A stretch of DNA of 64,000 nt, from contig NZ_AP024237.1 of assembly GCF_016592155.1 (NCBI RefSeq), positions 4,278,001 through 4,342,000 on the forward strand, in the 5' to 3' direction. A program made the translations under genes and the position numbers. Numbering within the stretch: the stretch's first letter is position 1; each line of letters opens with the position of its first letter. Origin of the DNA: Mycobacterium heckeshornense. Its GTDB lineage: Bacteria > Actinomycetota > Actinomycetes > Mycobacteriales > Mycobacteriaceae. Of the stretch, positions 42,048-50,631 are shown in pieces. The notes beneath the pieces are model-generated. The model ran no database searches and was not told the DNA's origin. It saw nothing but the letters and a program-made list of their open reading frames with translations.

Positions 42048-44243
42048 ATGACCGCCTCCGAGGTGGTGACAATGCCGACACTGCCGCATACCAGCACCGT
42101 CAGCCCGTGCCACCGGCTCGAGCCGGCGCGGCGGACGCCCAGGCCGGGATTTCGCCTCGACATCGAGGGCCTGCGAGCGGTGGCGGTGCTTGCGGTGGTG
42201 GCCTTTCATGCCGGCCTGCCCGGTGTCGGCGGCGGCTACGTCGGCGTCGACGTTTTCTTCGTCATCTCCGGCTTCCTGATCACCGGCATCCTGTGGCGCG
42301 AGGTGACCGCGGCGGGCACGATCCGGCTGGGCCGCTTCTACGGGGCGAGGGCTCGCCGGCTGCTGCCGGCCGCGGCCACGGTGGGGGTGGCCACCGCAAT
42401 AGCGTCGGCGGTGCTGCTGCCGCCGCTGCAGGCCCGCAGCGTCGTCGGCGACGGCATCGCCAGCGCGCTGTATGTGGGCAACTATCGCTTCGCCGTGCAC
42501 GGCACCGACTACCTGGCCAGCGACACCCCGCCGTCACCGTTTCAGCATTACTGGTCGCTCGGGGTCGAAGAGCAGTTCTATGTGCTGTGGCCGGCGCTGA
42601 TCATGGCCGCGGCGTGGCTGATCCGGCGTCGTGGCATCCGGGCACCGTGGTGGCTCAACCCGTATCTGGTGGTGCTGGCGGTGCTGGCGGCGGCGTCGTT
42701 CACGCTGTCAGTGGCGTGGACTCACCTGTGGCCCCCATGGGCGTTCTTCTCGCTGCCGGCGCGGGCGTGGGAACTGGCCGTCGGGGGACTGGTGGCGCTT
42801 TCGGCCGCGCGGTGGCGGCGCCTGCCGGCGCTGCCGGCGGCCATCGCCGGGTGGGGTGGGCTGGCGCTGATCGTGCTGTCCTGCCACCAACTGGGTGCGG
42901 CCACCCCCTATCCCGGGACCGCGGCGTTGCTGCCGGTGCTGGGCACGGCTTTGGTCATCGGTGCCGGTTGTGCAAATTGCGGGCTGGGCGTCGGTCGGGT
43001 GCTGTCGCTGCCGGGCCTGCGGGCCCTCGGGCGGCTGTCGTACTCGTGGTACCTGTGGCACTGGCCGGTGCTGCTGCTGATGCCGCCGCTGCTGGGGCCG
43101 TCTGCCGGATGGGCGGGCCGGCTGGCGGCGGTGATTGTCTCCGCCGGGTTGGCGGTGCTCACCCTGCACCTGGTCGAAAACCCCGGCCGGTTCGCCGCTC
43201 CCGTGCGCCGATCGGCGGGCCGCAGCCTCGCCCTCGGCGGTGCTGCCACCGCGGTCGCGGTCTGCGCAGGGGTGCTGCTGCTGGTACTGGTGCCGGTTCC
43301 GGTTGGTCGCGGGGTGGCGGCCGCGGCCCCGAAGATCAGCGTGACGCCCCCGCGGTCGGCTAGCCCGGTCGATCCGCGTGATGCCGCGATACGGCAGGGG
43401 TTTGCCCAGGCGCAGGCCGCGGTCGCGGCCTCCGCCGACCTCAAAGCGGTGCCATCCAACCTGACCCCGCCGCTCGCCGAGGCGGCGGCCGACAAGCCGG
43501 TGGTGTTCGTCAACGGCTGTGTGCGCTCCTGGCGCGAGGTCGGTCAAAGTGAATGCGCGACAGGCGATCTCGCGTCGCCCACGACCGTGGCGTTGATCGG
43601 CGACTCGCATGCTGCGATGTGGAGCCCGGCGCTGCAACAGCTCGCCGAGCAACGGCACTGGCGGCTGGAGACGCTGGGCAAGGTGACCTGCCCGTTAATG
43701 GATCTGTCGATCACCAGCCCGTATCTGGGCCGTGAGTACACGGAGTGCAAGCAGTGGCGCGCCGACATCATGACGCGGATGCAGGCCGAGCACCCGCGGC
43801 TGATCGTGCTGAGTATGTCGCGACGCTACGGCGCGGATTTCGGCTTCACCTCCTATGACCCGGCATGGCTCGACGGCTTGACCCGCACGGTGGCGCAGTT
43901 GCGCAGCACTGGTGCGAATGTGCTTGTGCTAGGCCCGATTCCGGACCCCCGTTCGACGGTGCCGACGTGCCTGTCGGCTCACCTCGATGACGCGAGCGCC
44001 TGCTCACCGCCGCGGTCGACGGCGGTCAACGACGCCGGGATCGCCGCCGAGCAGTCGGCGACCGCGGCCGGTGGTGGCCGTTACGCGGACCTGACCGCGC
44101 TGTTCTGCACCCGCGAGCGCTGCCCGGTCATCGTGGGCAACGACCTGGTTTACCGCGACGACAACCACGTCACCATCGAGTACGCGCACACATTGGCGCC
44201 GGTGATCGGCGCGTTGGCCGATCGCGCTTTGGCCGGCCGCTGA
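42048..44243 (+). CDS. AT3-SGNH membrane O-acyltransferase (OafA-like)
   Basis: A 731-residue fusion. Residues 30-390 are an acyltransferase-3 domain with about ten helices: RLDIEGLRAVAVLAVVAFHA (catalytic His), VGVDVFFVISGFLITG, RFYGARARRLLPAA, FQHYWSLGVEEQFYVLWP, LSYSWYLWHWPVLLL. Residues 450-731 are an SGNH domain outside the membrane with the serine block ALIGDSHAAMWSP and the Asp-His pair in YRDDNHVTIEYAH. Such proteins acetylate or succinylate cell-envelope glycans. Rv0517, at this place in Mtb, has only the AT3 part; Rv1565c and others have both. Start ATG 42048 or ATG 42072. Confidence 0.93.
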   Translation: MTASEVVTMPTLPHTSTVSPCHRLEPARRTPRPGFRLDIEGLRAVAVLAVVAFHAGLPGVGGGYVGVDVFFVISGFLITGILWREVTAAGTIRLGRFYGARARRLLPAAATVGVATAIASAVLLPPLQARSVVGDGIASALYVGNYRFAVHGTDYLASDTPPSPFQHYWSLGVEEQFYVLWPALIMAAAWLIRRRGIRAPWWLNPYLVVLAVLAAASFTLSVAWTHLWPPWAFFSLPARAWELAVGGLVALSAARWRRLPALPAAIAGWGGLALIVLSCHQLGAATPYPGTAALLPVLGTALVIGAGCANCGLGVGRVLSLPGLRALGRLSYSWYLWHWPVLLLMPPLLGPSAGWAGRLAAVIVSAGLAVLTLHLVENPGRFAAPVRRSAGRSLALGGAATAVAVCAGVLLLVLVPVPVGRGVAAAAPKISVTPPRSASPVDPRDAAIRQGFAQAQAAVAASADLKAVPSNLTPPLAEAAADKPVVFVNGCVRSWREVGQSECATGDLASPTTVALIGDSHAAMWSPALQQLAEQRHWRLETLGKVTCPLMDLSITSPYLGREYTECKQWRADIMTRMQAEHPRLIVLSMSRRYGADFGFTSYDPAWLDGLTRTVAQLRSTGANVLVLGPIPDPRSTVPTCLSAHLDDASACSPPRSTAVNDAGIAAEQSATAAGGGRYADLTALFCTRERCPVIVGNDLVYRDDNHVTIEYAHTLAPVIGALADRALAGR

Positions 44244-44256
44244 ACGCTTTTCGTCG

Positions 44257-44511
44257 TTATTCGTCGCCTCGCCGCGCGCGCCGCAGCCGGGCGGTGCCGG
44301 CCACCGCCAACACCCCGGCCGCGGTGGCCAGCAGCAGCGTCAGCAGCAGCAGCGGAGGATGGTAAACCACCGACGTGGTGACGGGCTGTCCGTCCGCGAC
44401 CGGCGCGACCTGCACGGTGGATCGGGTCTGCGACCAGCTCAGCGCGCAGCCGAGCACCGTGACACCGGCCAGCGCGATTTCCGCGACGGCGCGGGCGCGG
44501 GCACTCACCAC
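44257..44511 (-). CDS. small membrane protein (Rv0514 homologue)
   Basis: An 84-residue protein with two transmembrane helices (AEIALAGVTVLGCALSW and PLLLLTLLLATAAGVLAVAG) around an extracytoplasmic loop, and a basic C-terminus (RLRRARRGDE). Function unknown. It overlaps the upstream DUF3093 gene by seven bases and so is translated from the same messenger. It is convergent with the acyltransferase, 13 bases apart. Rv0514 is 99 residues. Confidence 0.85.
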   Translation of the reverse strand: MVSARARAVAEIALAGVTVLGCALSWSQTRSTVQVAPVADGQPVTTSVVYHPPLLLLTLLLATAAGVLAVAGTARLRRARRGDE

Positions 44512-45047
44512 GTCGACCCGGCGTCGCCGTGATCCGCAGCATCGTCGGGGACATCTGACCCGACCCGCTCCTGCACCAGCGGGGTGAGCGCGGCCCGCAG
44601 GTGGCGGTGCCGGCGCGCCCAGGCCTGCGCAATGCGCCCATGGGTGAGCTTGAGCCCGATACCCACTCGGCCGCGCGGTACGCCGACGAGCTCACCGAGT
44701 GCGCGCGCCGACTGCCAGCGCTGCAGCGGAAGCCCCGAGTCGGGCGCGTGCTCAGCCTCCGGATAGACCTTGACGATCTCGGCCACGTTGATGGTCTCCG
44801 TGCCCTGGCGCAGGGTGTCTTCGGTCAGTTCGACCGAGGTGTGGATGCGGGCAGCCTTGACCTGTATGGCGAGGAACCCGGATACCAGGACCAGAAAAAC
44901 CATCGGGACCACGATGTTCCAGCCGTAGCCGGCGGATTTTTCGATGAACAGCATGGCCACCGCCGTGACCGGACCGCACAGCACCCAGTACCAGCTGGCC
45001 CCGGACTCGTAGAACAACCGCTTGGGTTCACGGTCCGTTGGGGTCAT
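44505..45047 (-). CDS. DUF3093 membrane protein (Rv0513 homologue)
   Basis: A 180-residue protein with two N-terminal helices (WYWVLCGPVTAVAMLFIEK and WNIVVPMVFLVLVSGFLAIQ) and a cytoplasmic domain, the DUF3093 layout (RIHTSVELTEDTLRQGTETI, EHAPDSGLPLQRW). Rv0513 is 182 residues. No activity is known. In Mtb it follows hemB directly; here a toxin-antitoxin pair and an extra membrane gene lie between. ATG 45045-45047 is preferred to a start ten codons further upstream. Confidence 0.87.
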   Translation of the reverse strand: MTPTDREPKRLFYESGASWYWVLCGPVTAVAMLFIEKSAGYGWNIVVPMVFLVLVSGFLAIQVKAARIHTSVELTEDTLRQGTETINVAEIVKVYPEAEHAPDSGLPLQRWQSARALGELVGVPRGRVGIGLKLTHGRIAQAWARRHRHLRAALTPLVQERVGSDVPDDAADHGDAGSTW

Positions 45048-45456
45048 GGACTCATCACCTGGCCTATCCCCTGACATCGTTGGGTCAGCCTAGCGCCAGC
45101 GGCGCGAGCCGAATCAGACCACCGCCGCTTACCACCCGGCATGCTGGCGCTCCGGCTGCGCGTGGCGGGACGCACGCACGCGACCAAGGTCGGATTGCTT
45201 GGTCGTTTTGACGTCGGCCGCTGACGAAACTTATTGGGAGAAGCAATGATCGAGTCAAGGGGTGTTATTTGAGGCATCTGAGGTGATCCGCATGAGTTGG
45301 GCGAATGCACGGGCAGGTGGCGATGCCGACTGGCACCCTCAGAAGCCCGAGGCCAGCTGCAGTCTGCGTGGTACGTGCCACGACGGTGTCGACATCCCTG
45401 CGCGAGGGCCAGCGGGGTTCGCACCACTTGCAAAACCCGCCATTCCCCGTTGCCGT
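45048..45456. other. 409-base intergenic stretch
   Basis: Separates the DUF3093 gene from the toxin gene. I see no convincing coding frame. It contains a hairpin with a short T-run (45181-45209) and lower G+C around 45205-45290, which may mark a junction of the DNA that brought the toxin-antitoxin pair. Confidence 0.5.
45181..45209 (+). terminator. hairpin followed by TTTT
   Basis: Arms CGACCAAG (45181-45188) and CTTGGTCG (45198-45205) with a nine-base loop, then TTTT. It reads as an intrinsic terminator on the plus strand, although no plus-strand gene ends nearby, so its role is unclear. Confidence 0.35.
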
Positions 45457-45969
45457 TCAGTCGTGCCAGCGCTGGCCAAGTGCCTTAGCCGCTGTGGACA
45501 CCTTCATCACCAGACGGCGCTGGCGGTTGCGGACGGGGACGAAGTGGTAATGCTCGTAAAACGACTGGGCCTCCTCGTCTATCGCATCAACGACGATAAG
45601 CCGTCCTCCGCCGATCTCCGATGCGGCCACTGCTTTCCCGAGTGCGTCCAGGAGTAACTGCTCGCCGTACCCTCGACCATGCAGCGTTGCCTCGATTGCC
45701 AGACGGGCGATCAAATATCCGGGTATGCGGGAATAGCCCGCAGCCATCGACGCCGGCACGCCGGCGTCTTTCCGCACGATTTCGGTGGGACAGATGGCGA
45801 AGTAGGCGCAGACCTTCGGTTCCCCGTGCGGGGTCCATACGTAGACGTGCGCTATGCCGCTGCTGTCCGCGCGGTGGGCGTGTTCGGCCAGCCAGTTGTT
45901 CAGCGGTTCCTTGCCGCAGTCGAACCCTTCCAGGATGTGGTCGTCGTCGAGCCGCGCGGACTCGAACAT
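45457..45969 (-). CDS. GNAT-type toxin of a DUF1778-GNAT toxin-antitoxin pair
   Basis: GNAT acetyltransferase of 170 residues. It starts FESARLDDDHILEGFDCGKEPLN, the usual opening of TacT/AtaT-class toxins, has the acetyl-CoA loop RLAIEATLHGRGYGEQLLLD and ends with DEEAQSFYEHYHFVPV. Toxins of this class acetylate the amino group of charged tRNAs and block translation. It lies three bases after the antitoxin gene. Mtb has a related pair at Rv0918-Rv0919, not here. Confidence 0.88.
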   Translation of the reverse strand: MFESARLDDDHILEGFDCGKEPLNNWLAEHAHRADSSGIAHVYVWTPHGEPKVCAYFAICPTEIVRKDAGVPASMAAGYSRIPGYLIARLAIEATLHGRGYGEQLLLDALGKAVAASEIGGGRLIVVDAIDEEAQSFYEHYHFVPVRNRQRRLVMKVSTAAKALGQRWHD

Positions 45970-45972
45970 CGC

Positions 45973-46242
45973 TCAGCGCCGCTTGAACGCCGCAGGCTTT
46001 CGTGCGGCTGCCGCGAGTCGTGGTGCGGCGTCGGCGGCGTCGAGCGAAGACATCAACTTGTCGAACTGTTCAGGCTCCATCACCGTTACCAGCTCTTGGC
46101 GCAGGACGTCCTCGGCACGCTGGATCGCGGCTTTGCGGACGAATTCCGAGGTCCGCTCATGCACGACATTGGCGGCTCGCTGGATGCGGTCCAGGGTCGC
46201 CTCCTCCGCGCGAAGCTCGAAGCGCTTCGCTTTGACTGCCAC
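45973..46242 (-). CDS. DUF1778 ribbon-helix-helix antitoxin
   Basis: An 89-residue antitoxin. The ribbon-helix-helix DNA-binding domain is FELRAEEATLDRIQRAANVV followed by ERTSEFVRKAAIQRAEDVL; the C-terminal tail (MEPEQFDKLMSSLDAADAAP) is the part that normally wraps the GNAT toxin. GTG 46242 has a strong AAGGAGGAG (46247-46255). It should repress its own promoter together with the toxin. Confidence 0.88.
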   Translation of the reverse strand: MAVKAKRFELRAEEATLDRIQRAANVVHERTSEFVRKAAIQRAEDVLRQELVTVMEPEQFDKLMSSLDAADAAPRLAAAARKPAAFKRR

Positions 46243-46269
46243 GATGACTCCTCCTTAACCAACGACCAT

Positions 46270-46298
46270 AGTGTACGGTGAATGTACGTACGTTGCTA
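46270..46298 (-). promoter_or_regulatory. promoter and operator of the toxin-antitoxin pair
   Basis: On the minus strand TACACT (46275-46270) can serve as -10. Two TGTACG repeats (plus-strand 46272-46277 and 46283-46288) and the palindrome ACGTACGT (46286-46293) overlap the promoter, as expected for a ribbon-helix-helix operator. Confidence 0.4.
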
Positions 46299-46505
46299 CC
46301 CTAAACCATACCGTCGCGAGTCAGCGCAACGACCTCCGCGACTCCGCACTCGACCGGTGACCCGCGCAGACCAACTGTGAGCTGCGAAGACGGGCCTCTG
46401 AGCACTGGGCGTCAAGCCGGCGCCGGTTGTGCCAACCTCCATCCGAATGAGGGTAGATTCCCGACTTGTCACAAAGCTCAGCTGCCTTTGCCGCCCTGGC
46501 CGCGC

Positions 46506-47018
46506 TCACCTGGTGAAGTAGTTGTGGGCGTCTTTGCGGTGCAACAGCACGATGCCGCCGGCGATCAACACTGAGCCGACGATGCCGCTGACCGCGCAGA
46601 CCACCGCCACGAGCGGTGGCCAATCACCGGTGAACAACCGGCTGGCAACGTAGACGATGGTCGCCACGCCGCCGCCGGTCAGCAAGGTTCGGGCCCATCG
46701 ATAACCCGCGCGCATCAGCAGCAGGAAGGTCACCACGATCGTCAGCACGACAGCCGTAAACAACCCGTAGGCCGCGTAAATCACCAGCGAGCCGTGGCCG
46801 AGCGGCGAGGCGAGCAGGTCAACGACATAGCCGATGACCAGCAGCGGCAACGCGGTCAGCCATAACCAAAAGCCCGTGTCGACGTCCACCGGCCGGGTCG
46901 GCGGCGGCTGCGGCGGGGCGGGCGGCGGCTGCGGCGGGGCGGGCGGTTTCGGCCATCCGGACGGGCCGTCGGGCCAATGCGGCGCCTGGGGCTCCGGCCG
47001 CCGCTGCGGCTCGCTCAC
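46506..47018 (-). CDS. four-helix membrane protein with proline-rich N-terminus
   Basis: A 170-residue protein: about 45 residues rich in proline (two PPAPPQPPP-type units), then four transmembrane helices (FWLWLTALPLLVIGYVVDLL, YAAYGLFTAVVLTIVVTFLL, ARTLLTGGGVATIVYVASRL, VAVVCAVSGIVGSVLIAGGI). Function unknown; this layout is common among mycobacterial membrane proteins near heme genes. Its ATG overlaps the hemB stop as ATGA (47015-47018), so it is the last gene of the hem operon. Confidence 0.82.
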   Translation of the reverse strand: MSEPQRRPEPQAPHWPDGPSGWPKPPAPPQPPPAPPQPPPTRPVDVDTGFWLWLTALPLLVIGYVVDLLASPLGHGSLVIYAAYGLFTAVVLTIVVTFLLLMRAGYRWARTLLTGGGVATIVYVASRLFTGDWPPLVAVVCAVSGIVGSVLIAGGIVLLHRKDAHNYFTR

Positions 47019-47995
47019 GACAGCCAGGCCGCCGCCTCGGCGGCCCAGTAGCTCAGCACGATGTCGGCACCCGCGCGCCGGATGCCGGTCAGCGACTCCA
47101 GCACGGCCGCACGCCGGTCAATCCACCCCTGGGCGGCCGCCGCCGAGATCATCGCGTACTCCCCCGACACCTGGTAGGCGGCCACCGGCACCGGCGACAC
47201 CTCGGCCGCGGCGGCGACCACGTCGAGGTAGCCCATCGCCGGTTTGACCATCACGATGTCGGCGCCCTCGTCGAGGTCCAGTTGCACCTCGCGCAGGGCC
47301 TCGCGGGCATTGCCCGGCTCCTGCTGGTAGGTGCGGCGATCACCGGACAGACTCGAGCTCACCGCGTCGCGAAACGGCCCGTAGAACGCCGACGCGAATT
47401 TGGCCGCATACGCGAGGATCACCACGTCGGTGTGGCCGGCGGCATCCAACCCGTCGCGGATCGCAGCGACCTGGCCGTCCATCATCCCGCTCGGCCCGAC
47501 CACATGAGCACCCGAGTTAGCCTGCGCCACAGCAAGTTCCACATATCTCGCTAAGGTAGCGTCATTGTCAACCCGCCCTGAGGCGTCGAGCACGCCGCAG
47601 TGGCCGTGGTCGGTGAACTCGTCGAGGCAGGTATCAGCCATCAGGACGGTGGCGTCGCCGAGATCCTTCGCCAGATCACGCAGTGCGACATTGAGGATGC
47701 CGTCGGGATCGGTTCCCGCCGAGCCGAATGCGTCCTTGTCCTCGTCGCGGGGCACCCCGAACAGCATCAGCCCGCCTACCCCGGCGGCCACCGCTTCGGC
47801 TGCCGCGCGCCGCAGCGACTCGCGGCTGTGCTGCACCACGCCGGGCATCGAGGCGACCGGACGGGGTTCGTCGATGCCGTCGGCGACGAACATGGGCAGC
47901 ACCAAATGCCTTGGCTCCAGCGAGGTTTGTGCAACCAGCCGGCGCATCGCCGGCGTGCAGCGGAGTCGACGCGGACGGTGCCGGGGATAGCCCAT
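47015..47995 (-). CDS. hemB: delta-aminolevulinic acid dehydratase HemB
   Basis: Porphobilinogen synthase, 326 residues (Rv0512: 329). It joins two aminolevulinates. The Schiff-base lysines are in LAYAAKFASAFYGPFR and IVMVKPAMGYLD. The active-site metal loop reads DTCLDEFTDHGHCG: the second of the three zinc cysteines is an aspartate, so metal use may differ from the zinc enzymes. Preceded by RHLVLPMFVADGIDEPRPVA. It starts three bases after the hemD stop and overlaps the next gene by four. Confidence 0.96.
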   Translation of the reverse strand: MGYPRHRPRRLRCTPAMRRLVAQTSLEPRHLVLPMFVADGIDEPRPVASMPGVVQHSRESLRRAAAEAVAAGVGGLMLFGVPRDEDKDAFGSAGTDPDGILNVALRDLAKDLGDATVLMADTCLDEFTDHGHCGVLDASGRVDNDATLARYVELAVAQANSGAHVVGPSGMMDGQVAAIRDGLDAAGHTDVVILAYAAKFASAFYGPFRDAVSSSLSGDRRTYQQEPGNAREALREVQLDLDEGADIVMVKPAMGYLDVVAAAAEVSPVPVAAYQVSGEYAMISAAAAQGWIDRRAAVLESLTGIRRAGADIVLSYWAAEAAAWLS

Positions 47996-47998
47996 CCG

Positions 47999-49657
47999 TT
48001 AGCGCCTGCGGCTCTTCTTGCGTGGCGGTGGCAGTGCGCCCTCGGCGCGCAGCCGGGCGGCGTGCTCGGCCAGGGCGTCGACCAGCGGGCCCACCGCGGC
48101 GATCTCTGGCTGCACATCGACCCGCAGGCCGAACTCGGCAGCCGTCTCGGCCGTCTTGGGTCCGATGCAGGCGACGATGGTCCGCGCATGCGGTTTGCCC
48201 GCAATGCCTACCAGGTTGCGCACCGTCGAGCTCGACGTAAAGCACACCGCGTCGAAACCACCGGTCTTGATCATCTCGCGGGTTTCCGCTGGCGGCGGTG
48301 CCGCACGCACGGTTCGGTAGGCGGTGACATCTTCGATCTCCCAACCTCTTTCGCGTAGACCCTCGGCCAGCGTTTCTGTGGCGATGTCGGCGCGCGGCAG
48401 CAGCACCCGGTTCACCGGATCGAAAACGCTGTCGTAGGGCGGAAATTCGTCGAGCAGACCCAGCGAGGACTGTTCGCCGGAGGGCACCAGCTCGGGGCTG
48501 ACCCCGAACGCGCGCACCCGATCGGCGGTGGCTTCGCCGACGCAGGCGATCTTCACTCCGGAAAACGCGCGGGCGTCGAGCCCGAACTCGCCGAACTTTT
48601 CCCACACCGCGCGCACCGCGTTGGTGGAGGTGAACACCACCCACTGGAACCGGCCGTCGACCAGGCCTTTGACGGCGCGTTCCATCTGCGCCGGGCTGCG
48701 CGGCGGCTCCACGGCGATGGTCGGCACCTCGATCGGCAGCGCGCCGTAGGACACCAGCCGCTCGCTCATCTCCCCGGCCTGATCCTTGGTCCGGGGCACC
48801 AGCACCGTCCAGCCGTAGAGCGGACGGCTCTCCCACCAGTTCAGCTTCGCCCGGTTGGCGACGGTCTTGCCGATGGTCACCACCAGACACCCGGTCAGCG
48901 GCCCCGCCGGGTGGGTGGCATCCAAAGCCACCCCGTCGGTCAGCGCATGCAGCGTGGTCTCCACCGACCGCTGCGCGCAGGTGGTACCGGCCGCGGTGAC
49001 GACGCATGGCGTCGACTCGGCCAGCCCGTAGTCGATCAGGGTGCGCGCCGCGTCGGCCAGGTGTGACGCGGTGGCTTGCAGGATCAGCGGCCCCGGCGCC
49101 GCGGCCAGCGCCGCCCAGTCCACGTCGCCGCGCACGTCGGCAACGGTGTGCGCCGAGCCCACCGGCAGGCCCGCGTAGGTCGGCACCGCAGTGGTGGCGG
49201 CCAGGCCGGGCACGACCTCGAACTGCAGATGTGCCCGCGCGACGGCGTTGACCTCGGTGATCACCGCGTCCACCGCCAGCGGATCGCCGGCCACCAGCCG
49301 CACCACGTCGGCCCCCGAACGGGCCTCGGCGATCAGCGTCTTGGCCACTTCGGCTGGTTCACCCAGCGCGGGGCGGATGTCGGGGCCGACCGACACCACC
49401 GCCGCCGCGGTCTCGGTGGCGGCAGCGTCAGCGGCCTCGGTGGCCTCGGCAGCACCGGCGGGCGCCGGCCCCGACACGGGCGGCAGGTCGGTGCCGATCA
49501 GCGCCTGCACCGACTCGGGCACATCGGGATCGGTGAACACCAGGGCGGCGTTGGCCAGCACGCTGGCCGCCCGCGTCGTCAACAGGCCCGGATCCCCGGG
49601 GCCTGAGCCCACGAACATGATGCGGCCCGGCTTCGGCTTGCGCCCTCGCATGCTCAC
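47999..49657 (-). CDS. hemD: fused uroporphyrinogen-III C-methyltransferase / uroporphyrinogen-III synthase HemD
   Basis: A two-domain protein of 552 residues (Rv0511: 565). Residues 5-260 resemble SUMT/CobA (GRIMFVGSGPGDPGLLTTRA, VVRLVAGDPLAVDAVITEVN), with an alanine-rich insert after residue 60. Residues 285-540 are HemD (YGWTVLVPRTKDQAGEMSER, WVVFTSTNAVRAVWEKFGEF, DAVCFTSSSTVRNLVGIAG), which cyclises hydroxymethylbilane. The tail is basic (PPRKKSRRR). GTG 49655-49657 is spaced five bases from GGGAG; ATG 49651 is an alternative. Third gene of the hemA-C-D-B operon. Confidence 0.95.
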   Translation of the reverse strand: MSMRGRKPKPGRIMFVGSGPGDPGLLTTRAASVLANAALVFTDPDVPESVQALIGTDLPPVSGPAPAGAAEATEAADAAATETAAAVVSVGPDIRPALGEPAEVAKTLIAEARSGADVVRLVAGDPLAVDAVITEVNAVARAHLQFEVVPGLAATTAVPTYAGLPVGSAHTVADVRGDVDWAALAAAPGPLILQATASHLADAARTLIDYGLAESTPCVVTAAGTTCAQRSVETTLHALTDGVALDATHPAGPLTGCLVVTIGKTVANRAKLNWWESRPLYGWTVLVPRTKDQAGEMSERLVSYGALPIEVPTIAVEPPRSPAQMERAVKGLVDGRFQWVVFTSTNAVRAVWEKFGEFGLDARAFSGVKIACVGEATADRVRAFGVSPELVPSGEQSSLGLLDEFPPYDSVFDPVNRVLLPRADIATETLAEGLRERGWEIEDVTAYRTVRAAPPPAETREMIKTGGFDAVCFTSSSTVRNLVGIAGKPHARTIVACIGPKTAETAAEFGLRVDVQPEIAAVGPLVDALAEHAARLRAEGALPPPRKKSRRR

Positions 49658-49691
49658 TGCTACTCCCAGTTGCTTCCTCGCACGGCTGCTC

Positions 49692-50618
49692 TCAGCGTGC
49701 GCCCGACATGAGTTCGCGAGCACCCAGCGCGAACAGTTCCTCGGCCACCGAGAGCCCCAGCTCTCGTGCCCGATCGGGACTGCCGATGCCGGACGCGCGG
49801 ATCACGTCGGATCCGTCCAGTGCCGCCACGCAGCCGCGCAGCGACAGCTCCTCGAAGACGCGGCCGTCCTCGTCGATGGACTCGACCACCTCGGCCATCG
49901 CGCCCACCGGTGCGGTGCAGCCTGCCTCCAGTGCGGCGAGCAGGGCCCGCTCCGCGGTGACCGCCGCGCGGGTGTCGGCGTCGTCGAGCTCCGCCAACAG
50001 CGCTGCCAACTCGGTGTCGTCGGCCCGGCACTCGACGGCAAGCGCACCCTGAGCCGGCGCCGGCAACATCTGCACCGGTTCCAGCGTCTCGGTGACGTCG
50101 TCGAGGCGACCCAGTCGGGCCAGACCGGCCCGGGCCACCACGACCGCGTCAAGATCACCGCTGCTCACCCTGCTCAACCTGGTATCTAGGTTGCCTCGTA
50201 GGGGGCGGATTTCCAAACCGAGACCCAATGCTCTAAGCTGTGCGGCCCGCCGCGGGGATGAGGTGCCCACCACCGAGCCGTGCGGCAACTGCGCCAGCAG
50301 CAGCCCGTCGCGGGCCACTACCGCGTCGCGGGGGTCTTCACGCGGGGGTATCGCGGCCACGACGAACCGCGGGTCGTTGGCCGTCGGCAAATCCTTGTGC
50401 GAGTGCACCGCGGCGTCGACGCGGCCCGCTACGATGGCCTCCCGCAACGCGGTGGTGAACACACCGACGCCGATGGTCGCGATGGGCTGCGGCGAGCGGT
50501 CACCTTCGGTGGTGATGGTCACCAACTCCGCGGGATGATTCCTGGCCACCAGAGCGTCGCGGACGCTACCGGCCTGGGTAGTGGCTAGCCGGCTGCCCCG
50601 GGTGCCTATCCGGATCAC
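49692..50618 (-). CDS. hemC: porphobilinogen deaminase HemC
   Basis: Hydroxymethylbilane synthase of 308 residues (Rv0510: 309). It links four porphobilinogens. Key features are [15 protein letters not shown], the [12 protein letters not shown] loop with the catalytic aspartate, [21 protein letters not shown], and Cys234 in [11 protein letters not shown], which carries the dipyrromethane cofactor. GTG 50616-50618 gives the family N-terminus; an overlapping ATG is out of frame. Thirteen bases separate it from the hemA stop. Confidence 0.96.
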   Translation of the reverse strand: MIRIGTRGSRLATTQAGSVRDALVARNHPAELVTITTEGDRSPQPIATIGVGVFTTALREAIVAGRVDAAVHSHKDLPTANDPRFVVAAIPPREDPRDAVVARDGLLLAQLPHGSVVGTSSPRRAAQLRALGLGLEIRPLRGNLDTRLSRVSSGDLDAVVVARAGLARLGRLDDVTETLEPVQMLPAPAQGALAVECRADDTELAALLAELDDADTRAAVTAERALLAALEAGCTAPVGAMAEVVESIDEDGRVFEELSLRGCVAALDGSDVIRASGIGSPDRARELGLSVAEELFALGARELMSGAR

Positions 50619-50631
50619 ATCGGCCCAACGG

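Noticed and set aside
45262..45657. 131-codon plus-strand frame at the toxin gene end
   Set aside because: Mostly antisense to the GNAT gene; no SD, no recognisable domain.
49076..50189. Long plus-strand frames rich in Gly/His/Arg opposite hemD and hemC
   Set aside because: Composition is that of shadow frames in high-G+C DNA; hemD and hemC on the minus strand are unambiguous.
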